Of a stretch of DNA of 64,000 bases, positions 1-10,334 are shown piece after piece. This DNA comes from Pollenia angustigena (lineage: Eukaryota; Arthropoda; Insecta; Diptera; Polleniidae). A model generated the notes under the pieces. That model was not told where the DNA came from, searched no databases, and worked only from the letters and a program-made list of their open reading frames with translations. The translations under genes and the position numbers were made by a program. The stretch lies in the NCBI GenBank assembly GCA_930367215.1, contig OV884056.1:249763127-249827126 (forward strand), read 5' to 3'. Every line of letters starts with the position of its first letter. Position 1 is the first letter of the stretch.

Positions 1-500
1 GTTTTCCGGGAGTAGGGCTTATATGGGGCCTAGGGTAAATCATGGACGGATCTTCAAGAAGTTTTACAGCGTGATTTCCAGTTAAATAAAACGAACTGTT
101 GCGAAATCTAATATGATTCTGTGCATTTTTCCACCATTTATGTTAGTTTTTGTAACAAAATTATTAATTTTTTTAAGGTGGTGGTTCCACATTTTGATTC
201 ATAGCTTAGATCCTATTGAACCGATTTTGCTGGATTTCAATCCCAAACTGCTTAAGATAACTACAAGCAATTTGACACCAAGTTTGTTTATTTCTTTTGA
301 GTTTTTCAAAAGTGAGCGTGTTTTCAACAGACGGACAGATGGACGGACAGACAGACGGACATGGCTAAATCGACTTAAAATTACTCAAGGACCCAGAATA
401 TATATACTTTATAGGGTCTGAGATGAATAATAAAAAAGTTTCATACGGAAAGACAAACTTAATATACCCTCTTCACAACTAATTGTGGTGGAGGGTATAA
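1..500 (+). repeat. Dispersed repeat family D, truncated at window edge
   Basis: This is the 3' part of a dispersed repeat that recurs at about 11.77-13.49 kb (reverse), 42.14-42.43 kb, 54.31-55.13 kb and 56.72-57.74 kb. Shared landmarks, in order, are TTTTCCGGGAGTAGGG, ATATGGGGCCTAGGG, a GACGGACA microsatellite (about 331-360), ACCCAGAATATATATACTTT and a terminal GTGGAGGGTATAA. Full-length copies begin with AACAAGTTAGAGTGC followed by a GGCTGTGCC hairpin. A terminal hairpin, variable central tandem repeats and no protein resemble Helitron-like DINE elements of flies, but that family name is an inference. The 102-aa open frame at 113-421 is a chance frame. Confidence 0.75.
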
Positions 501-1894
501 AAAAAACTGGAATAATTAAATAAATCAAAGCAATACCCAATAAACCATAGAACGATATGATAACTAAAATGATATTATATTTTAAGGCGATAATAAAACT
601 ATATTCTATTATTTAAAACGATATCGTTACAACATTTCTGTATCCAAATATTTCCATACAATAAAAAAACAAGCCCTTGAAAAAAACATCAAAAATTAAT
701 TCAACGTTGAAAATTATTTAAGCAATTGACATATTTATATACATATATCGCTACGTAAAACGCAAGAGGCCCTATCTAACATTTTACAGGAGAAGCAAAA
801 ACAATTCAAAATAACAAATTGATAAATAGCTTTAAGCTTTGTTCACAATCAGAGCAACAACTTTGTTTTTTCTTCTATCTTTTTTCTTCCCAAAGTATTT
901 CATATATTTTCCTTTCATTTTTAGAACAAAAATGTAACTAAAACTTTTTTAAAAATGTAACTAAAGTTGAGTCAACTTCAGCAAAAGTCTTTGTAGGACC
1001 CACTCTTATGTTGTAGAAGCTTTCTGTGAGCCCGAAAATTAAAATAAACTACCGATTTTCCTGAAATTTTAAAAGCTACTTATTTTATCGATAGGGCCAG
1101 GGGAGCAGTACCCCCATAGGACGCAAATGTCCTACGACTTTTATTAATTCGATTCGAAATTTTCCGGACATGGTTTGTAAAGAAAAAATAATTTAAAAGT
1201 TCCTGGTAAAACTTGGAATATTTAACTTTTTAATATATTGTCTACTTTTAACTTCTCATTTTTCTAAGTATAAAAACATTTTGAGAAAAACTCGAAGAGC
1301 AAAAAACTGCCTCTTTTTCATCTATCTATCTTTATATATATCATTATCCATGTACATATGTAATCGCATTACGTGAGGACAGATGTACACAAGGCAATTG
1401 GAGGGACCTACTTTTAAAGCCAAAATTAGTTTCAGCCTATATTTTAGACCAATATGGCTGAAATTTAAAATTTAAGAGTGTTTCGTTGGCAGGCACGCTG
1501 GGACTTTTTGATTTTTGAAACAGTTTAATTTTTGAGTGTTGCCACCATATGAAAAAATAAAACAAACTGAATATCTCGAAAACTAACGGATAAATTTTTT
1601 TCTTTTTTCAAATTCGGCCAATGAAAAAACGTTAGGGGGCTAACAAAATGGCGTATAAGGCATGCAGACAAACCCAGTTTTTGTTTTTCTTGAAAAAGTA
1701 TGTATTCTTTTAATTTTTGGCCTTTATTAGAATAAATTATGAATTATCTAAATATATATATTCCAAAACTGTAAGTAAAAGCTATTAATTATAAATTTAA
1801 TTCAAATTAAAGAAAAATTTTAATATTTCTTTAAAAAATAATTATACCCACACCACAATAGTAGAGAGGGTATTTTGTAGTGTCTGAACGAACG

Positions 1895-3205
1895 CACTTT
1901 TTGGGACCGAACCCGAGCTTCGGTAAATTTTGACTGACAAGTTCGGCCGAACCCGAACCCGAACTTTTTATTAAAAAATCTGAACAATTGTACTATTTTA
2001 TAGTACAATTTAAATAAAATTTTGGGAAATTATAACATTGACACTTTTAAAAGGATGCAACATTAAAAGATAAATTTCACTTTATAGTAGTTTATAGTTA
2101 ATAAATAATTACTAATTGCTTTTTTTAAGACAAAAAATAAAGTTCAAGTTTAATACAGTATACATTAGGACAATAGCTTTTTTACACTTTTTGCGAAAAT
2201 CAAAAACGGCATAGTATAGACAGTCGTGTAGAACATTAAAAGTTATTAATAAAAAATATGATAATTTTTTCGGATTGTTAAAAAAGTTCACGCAGGGATC
2301 GGTTTGAGGGTTGAAAACAACCATTATCTTACGAATATATAAAAAAATATACACCTGATATTTATATATATTCCTATACGTATCGCTTAAATGTTGTTTT
2401 GGAATTTATCCACTGCTTTAGATTTAAAAATTTCCCTACGGTTTACAATTCATCGCGGTTCAAAATTTCTTAGAAGGTTTTAGAAATTTGCTTCCCTGCG
2501 TGAGGTTTTTTTTCGCAAAACGACGGGAGACAGGTGTTTTTATTACAAAAACATTCTTGGCCACTCCGTCGTACTATGCCAATAATTTGGTTATAGCCCT
2601 AGTATACACATTAGTACTCAAACCTCTACAATGTATTTTTTGAATTCGTTTGGCGTGTAGTTTGTTTGCTTGGCAATGAACTCCCCATTGACATTTGTTT
2701 GGCGCAACATTTGCATTGAGCGGTTGCTCAATTTTTTTCAAAAAAACTCCAAATTGGATGACATTTTTCTCTGGAAATATGTATACCATAAAGTTTGGTT
2801 TATGGTTCACCCAAAACTTTACATTACCTTACCATTCGCAGAATGTAAAAAGAGAGTATTTATTTGCCAATAAAATTTAACCGTTATTTTTTTGTTGTAT
2901 TTTTTACCGTCTTCTAAAAATTACACATATAAAGATTTTTTTTTATACACTTAAGCATTTTATTTAGTCATCGCTGTATTTTTTCGAACTAACAAACATA
3001 GAGAAAAATAGTTGTATTGATTTCGTATTATTTTCATAAACAATGATGCCAAATTATAATTTGAAATTATAATAAATATGTTATTTCATAAAAAAAGTTC
3101 GGTGTTCGGTAAAGTTCGGTAAAAATTTCTCCGAACACCGAACTTTGACCGAACATCATTTTTTGCCGAGCTCCGTAACCGAACCCGAACGATGTGTGTA
3201 ACGCA
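1895..3205. mobile_element. hAT-like element with GTTCGG subterminal repeats (insert)
   Basis: Clusters of CCGAAC/GTTCGG words occur at about 1905-1970 and 3095-3195. They break a dispersed repeat whose left stub (about 1846-1890) and right part (3206-3790) should adjoin; TGTCTGAACG at the left junction and TGTGTAACG at the right look like an imperfect target duplication. The layout parallels the better-supported hAT at 17769-18898, which has GGTTTCGG repeats. The interior has only short chance frames. Confidence 0.4.
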
Positions 3206-3790
3206 TTAAAATATTGGTCCTGGACCCACCTTAAAGTATACCGATCGACTTAGCATCAATTTCTGAGTCTAACTAACGATGTCCGTCCGGCTGGCTGGCT
3301 GGCTGTCCATGTAACCTTGTGCGCAAAGTACAGGTCGCAATTTTGGAGATAATTTGATAAATTATCCCATTGGCACAAGGACCAAGCCTATTGAAAATGG
3401 ACTGAACCGTAGGACCACCAGGGAAGATAGGGAACATTTCTTCCACTAAGAAACTATCAAACCGATTTTAATGAAATTTAAAACATAGGACCAGGAGGGG
3501 AGATAGGGTCAATTTCTGCCTCTCAAACCGATTTTAATGAAATTTACACCATAGATATTTACATATCTATATAGACACATAAGCTTTACAGTTTTTCAAA
3601 AATAGGACCACAAGGGGAGTTAAGGGGTAATTTCTGCCTCTCACAAACTTTCAAACCAATTTTAATGAAGCTTATAAACATAGATAGGTCCATATTAATA
3701 TGGCCACATAAGCATGATTTGTTTTAAAATACTGTGGTGTAGGGTATCATATGATCGGGCTTGACCGACTATACTTTCTTACTTGTTTTT
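3206..3790 (+). repeat. Dispersed repeat family E, 3' part with internal tandem repeats
   Basis: The segment includes GATGTCCGTCCGGCTGG, then repeats of a unit containing CAAACCGATTTTAATGAA (about 3460, 3525, 3650). It ends in GTGGTGTAGGGTATCAT, the hairpin-like GGGCTTGACCGACTAT and TTACTTG. A related fragment lies at 14560-14750. It is non-coding and probably a relative of family D (Helitron-like, inferred). Confidence 0.6.
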
Positions 3791-5619
3791 TTATTTTTGG
3801 AGGATGCATAATTAAATACATCTTTGAAACTTAAATCGCTAAAAACTTAAGTCGTTATTATTAAAAATTGTGATACTCAAAACGATATCAGAGTATTAGA
3901 AAAGTTACAATATAGTCCGTAAGAACTATCGTTTTCGATTCGAAAACGATTATAACTTCTGATATTTTATATCACCTATAAAATATTGTTCCGATATCGT
4001 TATAATACCGCTTGGTTTATTGGGTAATTTAATGTTCCTAGAAAAATAATACATTTAATGACTTTTTGAAAACAACCCTACAAAGCATATTAAAAACAGC
4101 TTCGAAAATTTTGTAATGACAACTCATTACCAGTAGCATTACTTTAAGCGAAAAGGCAAATCTAATTGTACCCCAAGTCTATTTACCACCTAAACTTCAA
4201 CAAATTGTTCAAAATCGTAAAATATTTTTTCTTTTGCATCCCATTTAAACTTTAGTGTAAACAAAAAATAATTAAATGAACTTTATTGCAGGCTGAATTC
4301 ATAATTTGTTGAATTGATTTAGTTTGTTTCGAAACAAAATTGAAAAAAGGAGGTGACAGGAAACAAAAGGTTAAACCTTTTAGTAGAACAAAGTGTATAA
4401 TTTAATTTATTTTTCTTTTTGTTTTAATTTATGTTAAATTTTATAATAAAAAAAATAATTGTTAAACACAAACTATTTACACTTGTAAATTTAAACAAAA
4501 CCAAAACGGCAATAAATATTTATATGACAAATAGTTAGTTAAGTCATTTATACATAAGTATACAATACTTCGATTCTAAAAGAATTTCGGAATTGTCAGA
4601 AGAGAAGGGAATTAAAGAATAATTTAACTTTAAAACCAATAATAAAATAGAGTCAGTTAGGACAAGGCCAAACCTTAGGCTGATTTTTTAAAAATGTATT
4701 GTATTTATTTAAAATTATCTCATCATTGAATATATTGCACCGTTATCGATTTCTATATGATGTCGATATCAAGTGTGTTTTACTTCAAGATGCGAAAAGC
4801 GAAAATGATTTGATTAAAGTATTGTCAATTTTTTGATTAGATTTTTATTTAAAATTAAAAAAATATTCAATAACTACTACACTCAAAAGAAAAATCAATC
4901 CATCCGTACTCAAATCAATCCAAAGCGGTACGGTGAGTACGGATTTTCTTGAATCAAGTACAAAAAGAATACTTAAATTATGCATATTCAATCCCGATTT
5001 TGTACTTGAAATAATCCGAAAATGAGATTGAGATAGATTTAAGTAAAACTAAAATTTAATCAATCTCAAAATACGCTTGATTAAAGAATTATAAAATTGA
5101 TTTAATCCGAATTCGTACTTAATAAAATCCTAAAATGAGATTGATTTAAGTAAAGCTAAGATTGTATCAATCTCAAAATGCGCTTGATTCAAGTCATATA
5201 AAGTTGAGTTTTTCCCAATTCTTGCTTGGAAAAAAAACCAAAAAAGAAATTACAAAGAAAAATTATTATGAACGATTTATCCACCCGTTTTACACCTTAC
5301 TGAATGATAAAATATCAACATCATGCCCGATATGGGTTTTACTCTAGAAATCGTATGTACATATTTCACCAAATATACAAACTAAATGAGAAGCAAGAGT
5401 TCAAGTTTATTTTTAAACCCTTTTTGGTAGTTCTGGGATACTATCGATATATCGATATTTATCGATAGTTCAGATTTCCCTATCGATATTACTTTCGACT
5501 GAATGCTTGTACTTAATTAGGAAAACTTTAACTAGTTTTTTATCAGGCTAAAATTTGTTGTTTTTATCACTTTATTGAACGTAAGAGACGTATGTATGTA
5601 CTTACGTTATTTTAGATAA

Positions 5620-5840
5620 CAGTTTTTAAAAATTGTGATGCTGATAAGCACCTTGCTGAAGGAACCAAAGTAACAGGGACTATAAGATATTTTATTGCAA
5701 CTTTAGATAATGCTCTAAATTGGATTTGGTTCTCAACCCAAAAGTTAATCAATATAGCGGACTTTTCCTCTAATGGTCGTTCATTGTTTTATCCTATGCT
5801 CTCAATTGCAATTGCAATTGCATTTTTATTTGTATTTTTT
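5620..5840 (-). pseudogene. hAT transposase C-terminal dimerisation remnant (copy A)
   Basis: The segment is homologous on the reverse strand to the clearer remnant in copy B (29645-29880), which encodes a TSVPSERYLS-type motif of the hAT C-terminal dimerisation domain. In copy A the corresponding block is diverged (GTGCTTATCAGCATC in place of the S-I-F-K region) and carries frame breaks. There is no start codon or catalytic core, so this is an internally deleted, non-autonomous element. Confidence 0.65.
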
Positions 5841-6033
5841 TTACAACAGCATAAAACTATCTGACATTTCAGTCCCTATGTAAACATATACAAAATTCGG
5901 CATAAAGGCCTTAAGTTAATGGTTAAAAAGCACAAAAAACTGTGGGTGTATAGCTGCTGTAACATGTCTTCATAGTTATATTTTAAATAATAATAATATC
6001 GATATTGATATTTTTCCTATCAATATTTTTGAT

Positions 6034-6067
6034 CAGTTATGCTCGATCACTTGATGTGAAGAGACGT
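6034..6067 (+). promoter_or_regulatory. Internal Pol II promoter: Inr plus DPE
   Basis: The first bases, together with the last target base, give TCAGTT, a match to the insect initiator TCAKTY with A+1 at 6035. AGACGT at 6062-6067 lies at +28 to +33, the canonical position of the downstream promoter element RGWYVT. Jockey-clade elements are known to use such TATA-less internal promoters, so full-length transcripts can start at the first base. Activity of this copy is inferred. Confidence 0.75.
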
Positions 6068-6250
6068 ACTTTCAATTGCTCTCGTCGACTGCCTATTTTT
6101 TACATAGTGTTGTGTTACTAAAATAATACAATTTATTTCATTATTCTAAACAAAAACAACAAAAAAACAGTTACATATAAAAGAATTTATACAAACAAAA
6201 TTAAACGTACACTTGCTAGTGACAATGTCAACGCATTAAGCGTTAATAAT

Positions 6251-7402
6251 ATGAATAAAAAACCAAAAACAATTAATGCACCTAGTGCATCAAAAAATTA
6301 CAATTACTTTTCCCCTCTTCAAACTATAGAAGATGATAAAATTGATGATGTTGATGAAGTTATCGTTAACAATACAGTGAAGGTTCATATATCCCCAATT
6401 ACCATATTAAAAAGCAAAATTGAAGAAGTTCACGAACTTTGTAAAATAAACAAAATAACAGATTATTCTGTAAAAAAAATTTCTATCGGCTTAAAATTAT
6501 TTTTAAAAACGAAAGCTGAATACCAAACCATTATTAGTGCTCTTACTGACAAATACGAGTTCTTCAGTTATGCCTCCAAAGATGACAAGCCGTACAAAGC
6601 TCTTTTGTTCGGTCTTGATAAATATGATCCATTAATCGTTAAAAAAAAATTAACCGATATGGGACTTCAGTGCTTAGACGTTAAAATCGTCATAAAAAAG
6701 AACGCATACAACGTGGAGTATATAATTTACGTTGTTTATCTTAAAAGACAAACAATAACAATGAAAGAGCTCAGGCAAAAATATTCTATAATTGAATATT
6801 TGAGGGTGAAATGGGAATTTCAACAAGCTAAAAAAACGCATATAACTCAATGTTATAACTGCCAAATGTTTGGCCACGGTTCTAATCGCTGTAAGGTTAA
6901 AACCTTTTGTTCAAACTGTGCTGGTCAGCATAATACATCTGATTGCAAAGAATCCACCCCTAAGTGTGCAAATTGCAGTGGTCCCCACAAATCAACATTC
7001 GACGAATGTCCAAGTAAGATAAATTATCTAAATATTAGACAACGTGCCCAACCAGCTCCAAGACGTCCAGTCCGTGCTAATGCAGGAGTTTCTTCTACCG
7101 TAAATTATAGCAACAGCTTTCCTAACACACTGCGCCAAAGTGCTCCAACTACTTCTAGTAATTGGCAAGGTCAAAGAAATATTATCAACAACAGTACCAA
7201 CCGTAACAACGCTAATAATAATAATAACAATACTAATAATTATATAAATAATAATGCTAATAATAATAGCTCTAATGATTTATTCACTCTTGAAGAAATA
7301 AAGAATTTAACTTTAGAGTTAATTACAAATCTTAGAAATTGTAAAAACAAGTCCGATCAGTTCGAGGTTATCACTAACCTTGCATGTAAATTCTTAGCAT
7401 AA
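6251..7402 (+). CDS. ORF1 gag-like nucleic-acid-binding protein of Jockey-type element
   Basis: The 383-aa protein should bind the element's RNA and form the ribonucleoprotein used in retrotransposition. Residues about 110-190 resemble the PRE_C2HC region that precedes the fingers in Jockey/BS-type ORF1 proteins. Three zinc knuckles follow: CYNCQMFGHGSNRC at 201-214 (CX2CX4HX4C), CSNCAGQHNTSDC at 220-232 and CANCSGPHKSTFDEC at about 239-253. A basic, proline/arginine-containing linker and an Asn-rich low-complexity tract (about 310-345) come next, then a short helical-looking C-terminus. The first in-frame ATG follows a 217-base leader. The stop overlaps the ORF2 start (TAATG). No frameshift is seen, so it is probably functional. 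Confidence 0.93.
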   Translation: MNKKPKTINAPSASKNYNYFSPLQTIEDDKIDDVDEVIVNNTVKVHISPITILKSKIEEVHELCKINKITDYSVKKISIGLKLFLKTKAEYQTIISALTDKYEFFSYASKDDKPYKALLFGLDKYDPLIVKKKLTDMGLQCLDVKIVIKKNAYNVEYIIYVVYLKRQTITMKELRQKYSIIEYLRVKWEFQQAKKTHITQCYNCQMFGHGSNRCKVKTFCSNCAGQHNTSDCKESTPKCANCSGPHKSTFDECPSKINYLNIRQRAQPAPRRPVRANAGVSSTVNYSNSFPNTLRQSAPTTSSNWQGQRNIINNSTNRNNANNNNNNTNNYINNNANNNSSNDLFTLEEIKNLTLELITNLRNCKNKSDQFEVITNLACKFLA

Positions 7403-10062
7403 TGGAACATAATGGAATCAATATAATAACTTGGAATGCAAGAGGCATTCGCAATAAATATTTAGAATTATTTCAATTTTTAACTAGCCGTAGTATTCAT
7501 ATTTGTTTAGTATCCGAAACTGGCCTTAATTCAAACTTATCTATCAGAAACAACGAATTTAAAGTATACAGAAACGATAGGACAACTGCGCGAGGTGGAG
7601 GTGTAGCAATAATTATAAGAAAAAACATTTCTCATCAATTACTACCTATTATTAACACATCTGTTATTGAGAATATTGGCATCAAACTATTCACTAATTT
7701 AGGCCCAATTGACATATACTCGTGCTACTATCCTGGTGGTACAGCGGGTTCTGATGGCGTAAGAAAACGACAATTCGCATCTGACATTCATAAACTAAGT
7801 AGTAACGAAAGGTATTTGTTAGGCGGTGATTTTAATAGTAGACACCGATCTTGGGGATGTGTTAGGGCAAACTGCTGGGGAAATATTTTATATGAAAAGT
7901 TAGAATCATACAATATTGATATCATATATCCTTGTGATAATACTCACATACCTTCAAGCGCCAATAGACAAGGTTCAACACTGGACGTATTCCTGACTAA
8001 TGATCCGCTTATAATGTCACCAGCGGAAGTTATAAATGACCTGAGTTCGGACCATTTACCCGTAAAAATTTCATTAAATGGTAATTACAACAACATAAAT
8101 TTTTTCAGATATGATTTTCACAATGCTAATTGGAACAAATTCTCTAGGTTCTTAAATAGAAACTTAAATCTACCTGATATCAACAATATTTTGAATCATG
8201 AACACATAGATCAGCATATTATTAATTTCGAAAATGTTTTAAATGATTCAATCGCTTGTAGTGTGCCTAAGATATATCCCTCATCAAGAGGAAAATCTTT
8301 GCCCTACCATATTAAGAATATGATACAACGAAGAAATGGGTACCGGCGGGATTGGCAAAGATACAGGGATCTAAACGACTTCTATCAGATGAAGATATTT
8401 AATTTGAGAATTCGTGAGGAAATTAATTCCTTTAGAAATAAATCTTGGGATAATTTATTATCAACGCTTGATAAAGGCTCTCCGCCTTTCTGGAATTTGA
8501 CGAAAGTCTTAAGAAAGAAGGCTAACAACATCCCTATTTTAAAACAAAACGGTGTTCGGTACACCACTAATCAAGAAAAATGTGAAATTTTAGCGCATAC
8601 ATTTGCTGCTAATTATTCTATTTCATCCCATTTAGGGGACCCAATTACAACTTCCTTAGTGAATGATACCCTGGAATCGTATAGATCGTTAAGAGTTAAT
8701 CCATTGGATGTATGTTTAATTAATACTTCACACATTTCAAATATTTTAAAAACTTTAAAAAATAAAAAATCACCTGGCATCGACGGTATTAATAATAGAT
8801 GTCTTAAAGCACTTCCTAGCAAAGGCGTTAAATTTTTAACACTAATAATTAATTCATGTCTAAAACTTTGCTATTTTCCCCAAAAATTTAAGGAAGCTAA
8901 AGTTATCCCAATTAAAAAACCTGGTAAGCAAGCTGACTGTCCATCGTCATACCGTCCTATCAGCTTGCTGTCGAGTGTCAGTAAAATTTTAGAAAAAGTT
9001 ATTAAAATTAAATTAACTGATTTTATGGAAGCCGATAATATTATTCCACCTCAACAATTTGGGTTCCGCAGAGAACACAACACAGCTCATCCCTTGATAA
9101 GAATAAGAAATTTGGTAAAAACGAATTTCAACAATCAAAAATCAACTGGCATGGTTCTATTAGATGTCAAAGCGGCATTTGATTCAGTCTGGCACGAAGG
9201 TCTCGTTTTTAAGATGATAAATTTAAATTTCCCAATAGCATTGACAAAAATTATTCACAGTTTCCTCACTTCTCGTTCTTTTAAAGTTCACATTGGCTCA
9301 CACCATTCTCAAAGTCATTCCATAACTGCTGGTTGTCCCCAAGGGTCATGTTTATCCCCTGTCCTTTATAATTTATATACATTTGATTTTCCTCAATTGG
9401 ACTACTGCACTTTGTCAGTATTCGCGGATGACACAGCAATCCTTTGCTCTGAAATTTTGGCTGTTGATATAATAGCAAACTTACAAAGAGCATTATCTGA
9501 TATTTTATCTTATTTCAATAAATGGAAAATTATACTAAACTATGAAAAAACACAAGCGATATATTTTACAAGGAAACGAAAAGCATGCTATATACCACAG
9601 ACCAATATTATTATAAATAATAATTCTATACAGTGGGAACAAAAAGTAAAATATCTTGGTATTATGCTCGATCCGAAAATGAAGTTTAAAGATCATATAC
9701 CTTATGTAACTAAAAAAGTTAACATATTAACCCGTATCCTATACCCTTTTATAAATCGGAAATCTAGCCTTAACGTTAATAATAAAAAACTCATTCTAAA
9801 ATCTATTTTTCACGCTGTAATATTCTATGCAGTCCCCGTTTGGTCAACTAGTGCATCTTGCCATATTAAAAAACTGCAAATAGCTCAAAATAAGCTATTA
9901 AAACTTATATATAACCTTCCTTGGTTTTTTTCAACATCACGCCTTCATGATATTGCGGGCTTGGAATTAGTTGCAGATAAGATCAATAGACTTACACAAA
10001 ATTTTTATACCCGATGTCTGAATTCTGAATTCGTCCATATTAATGAGCTAGTATCATCTTAG
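7402..10062 (+). CDS. ORF2 endonuclease/reverse transcriptase of Jockey-type element
   Basis: The 886-aa protein nicks target DNA and reverse-transcribes the element's RNA at the nick. The N-terminal apurinic-like endonuclease shows ITWNARGIRNK, the catalytic-acid region SETGLN, GGDFNSRHRSW (D143), STLDVFLTND and SSDHLP (D217-H218). The reverse transcriptase shows YRPISLLS, QFGFRREHNT, LLDVKAAFDSVW (D588), AGCPQGSCLSPVLYN, the catalytic FADD (674-677) and the downstream KYLGIMLD motif. No C-terminal zinc knuckle or RNase H domain is visible, which is usual for the Jockey clade, and the length is normal. The ATG shares its A with the ORF1 stop, implying coupled re-initiation. No inactivating change is seen. 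Confidence 0.95.
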   Translation: MEHNGINIITWNARGIRNKYLELFQFLTSRSIHICLVSETGLNSNLSIRNNEFKVYRNDRTTARGGGVAIIIRKNISHQLLPIINTSVIENIGIKLFTNLGPIDIYSCYYPGGTAGSDGVRKRQFASDIHKLSSNERYLLGGDFNSRHRSWGCVRANCWGNILYEKLESYNIDIIYPCDNTHIPSSANRQGSTLDVFLTNDPLIMSPAEVINDLSSDHLPVKISLNGNYNNINFFRYDFHNANWNKFSRFLNRNLNLPDINNILNHEHIDQHIINFENVLNDSIACSVPKIYPSSRGKSLPYHIKNMIQRRNGYRRDWQRYRDLNDFYQMKIFNLRIREEINSFRNKSWDNLLSTLDKGSPPFWNLTKVLRKKANNIPILKQNGVRYTTNQEKCEILAHTFAANYSISSHLGDPITTSLVNDTLESYRSLRVNPLDVCLINTSHISNILKTLKNKKSPGIDGINNRCLKALPSKGVKFLTLIINSCLKLCYFPQKFKEAKVIPIKKPGKQADCPSSYRPISLLSSVSKILEKVIKIKLTDFMEADNIIPPQQFGFRREHNTAHPLIRIRNLVKTNFNNQKSTGMVLLDVKAAFDSVWHEGLVFKMINLNFPIALTKIIHSFLTSRSFKVHIGSHHSQSHSITAGCPQGSCLSPVLYNLYTFDFPQLDYCTLSVFADDTAILCSEILAVDIIANLQRALSDILSYFNKWKIILNYEKTQAIYFTRKRKACYIPQTNIIINNNSIQWEQKVKYLGIMLDPKMKFKDHIPYVTKKVNILTRILYPFINRKSSLNVNNKKLILKSIFHAVIFYAVPVWSTSASCHIKKLQIAQNKLLKLIYNLPWFFSTSRLHDIAGLELVADKINRLTQNFYTRCLNSEFVHINELVSS

Positions 10063-10313
10063 GTTTTTATCTAGTCTGTAGTAAAGTAGTTTAAGTAGGT
10101 TAAGTAGTTTAAAAATATAAATCAAATAGGTTTTTTGCCAAATTTTCTCCTCCAAATAAATGTTGTATATATGTATATAGAAATTTTTGTAAATATGTAT
10201 AGATCTATTATTAAGCTGAAAAAGAAAAAATCTTGAACACTTAAATATATAATTTAAATTGAAATGAAAATGTAAATATTATGGATAAATAAATAAATTG
10301 AAATTGAAATTGA
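10063..10313 (+). other. 3' UTR and TTGAAA-repeat tail of the Jockey-type element
   Basis: This 251-base AT-rich region contains an AATAAATAAATAAA stretch just before the tail and ends in three tandem TTGAAA units that run into the target duplication. A short simple-sequence tail in place of poly-A is known for some non-LTR clades (for example I elements). It is presumably the reverse-transcription start region. Confidence 0.75.
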
Positions 10314-10334
10314 AATATTTTTGATAGTTTACGA

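Larger units (their letters stand above)
534..4026. mobile_element. Putative TIR-bounded composite element
   Basis: A 14-base inverted pair bounds this block: TACCCAATAAACCA at 534-547 and its reverse complement at 4013-4026. Subterminal ACGATATCG-like motifs occur near both ends. The interior holds dispersed-repeat material and a GTTCGG-rich insert. A 3-base AAT repeat lies on each side, which is weak evidence of a duplication. No transposase is visible. It could instead be two solo ends of different copies. Confidence 0.5.
6034..10313 (+). mobile_element. Full-length Jockey-type non-LTR retrotransposon
   Basis: The element is 4280 bp. Both sides carry the identical 12-bp target duplication AATATTTTTGAT (6022-6033 and 10314-10325). 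It has a 217-bp 5' UTR, ORF1 (gag-like), ORF2 (endonuclease plus reverse transcriptase) and a 250-bp 3' UTR ending in three TTGAAA units in place of poly-A. Both ORFs are open and the duplication is perfect, so insertion was probably recent. The domain order and lack of RNase H fit the Jockey clade. It inserted into the right part of hAT copy A. Confidence 0.95.

Noticed and set aside
113..421. 102-aa plus-strand open frame
   Set aside because: It lies wholly in a dispersed non-coding repeat. The same region in other copies is not an open frame, and the C-terminus is just the GACGGACA microsatellite.
8385..8822. Minus-strand frames of 60-70 aa
   Set aside because: Antisense shadows of the reverse transcriptase ORF.
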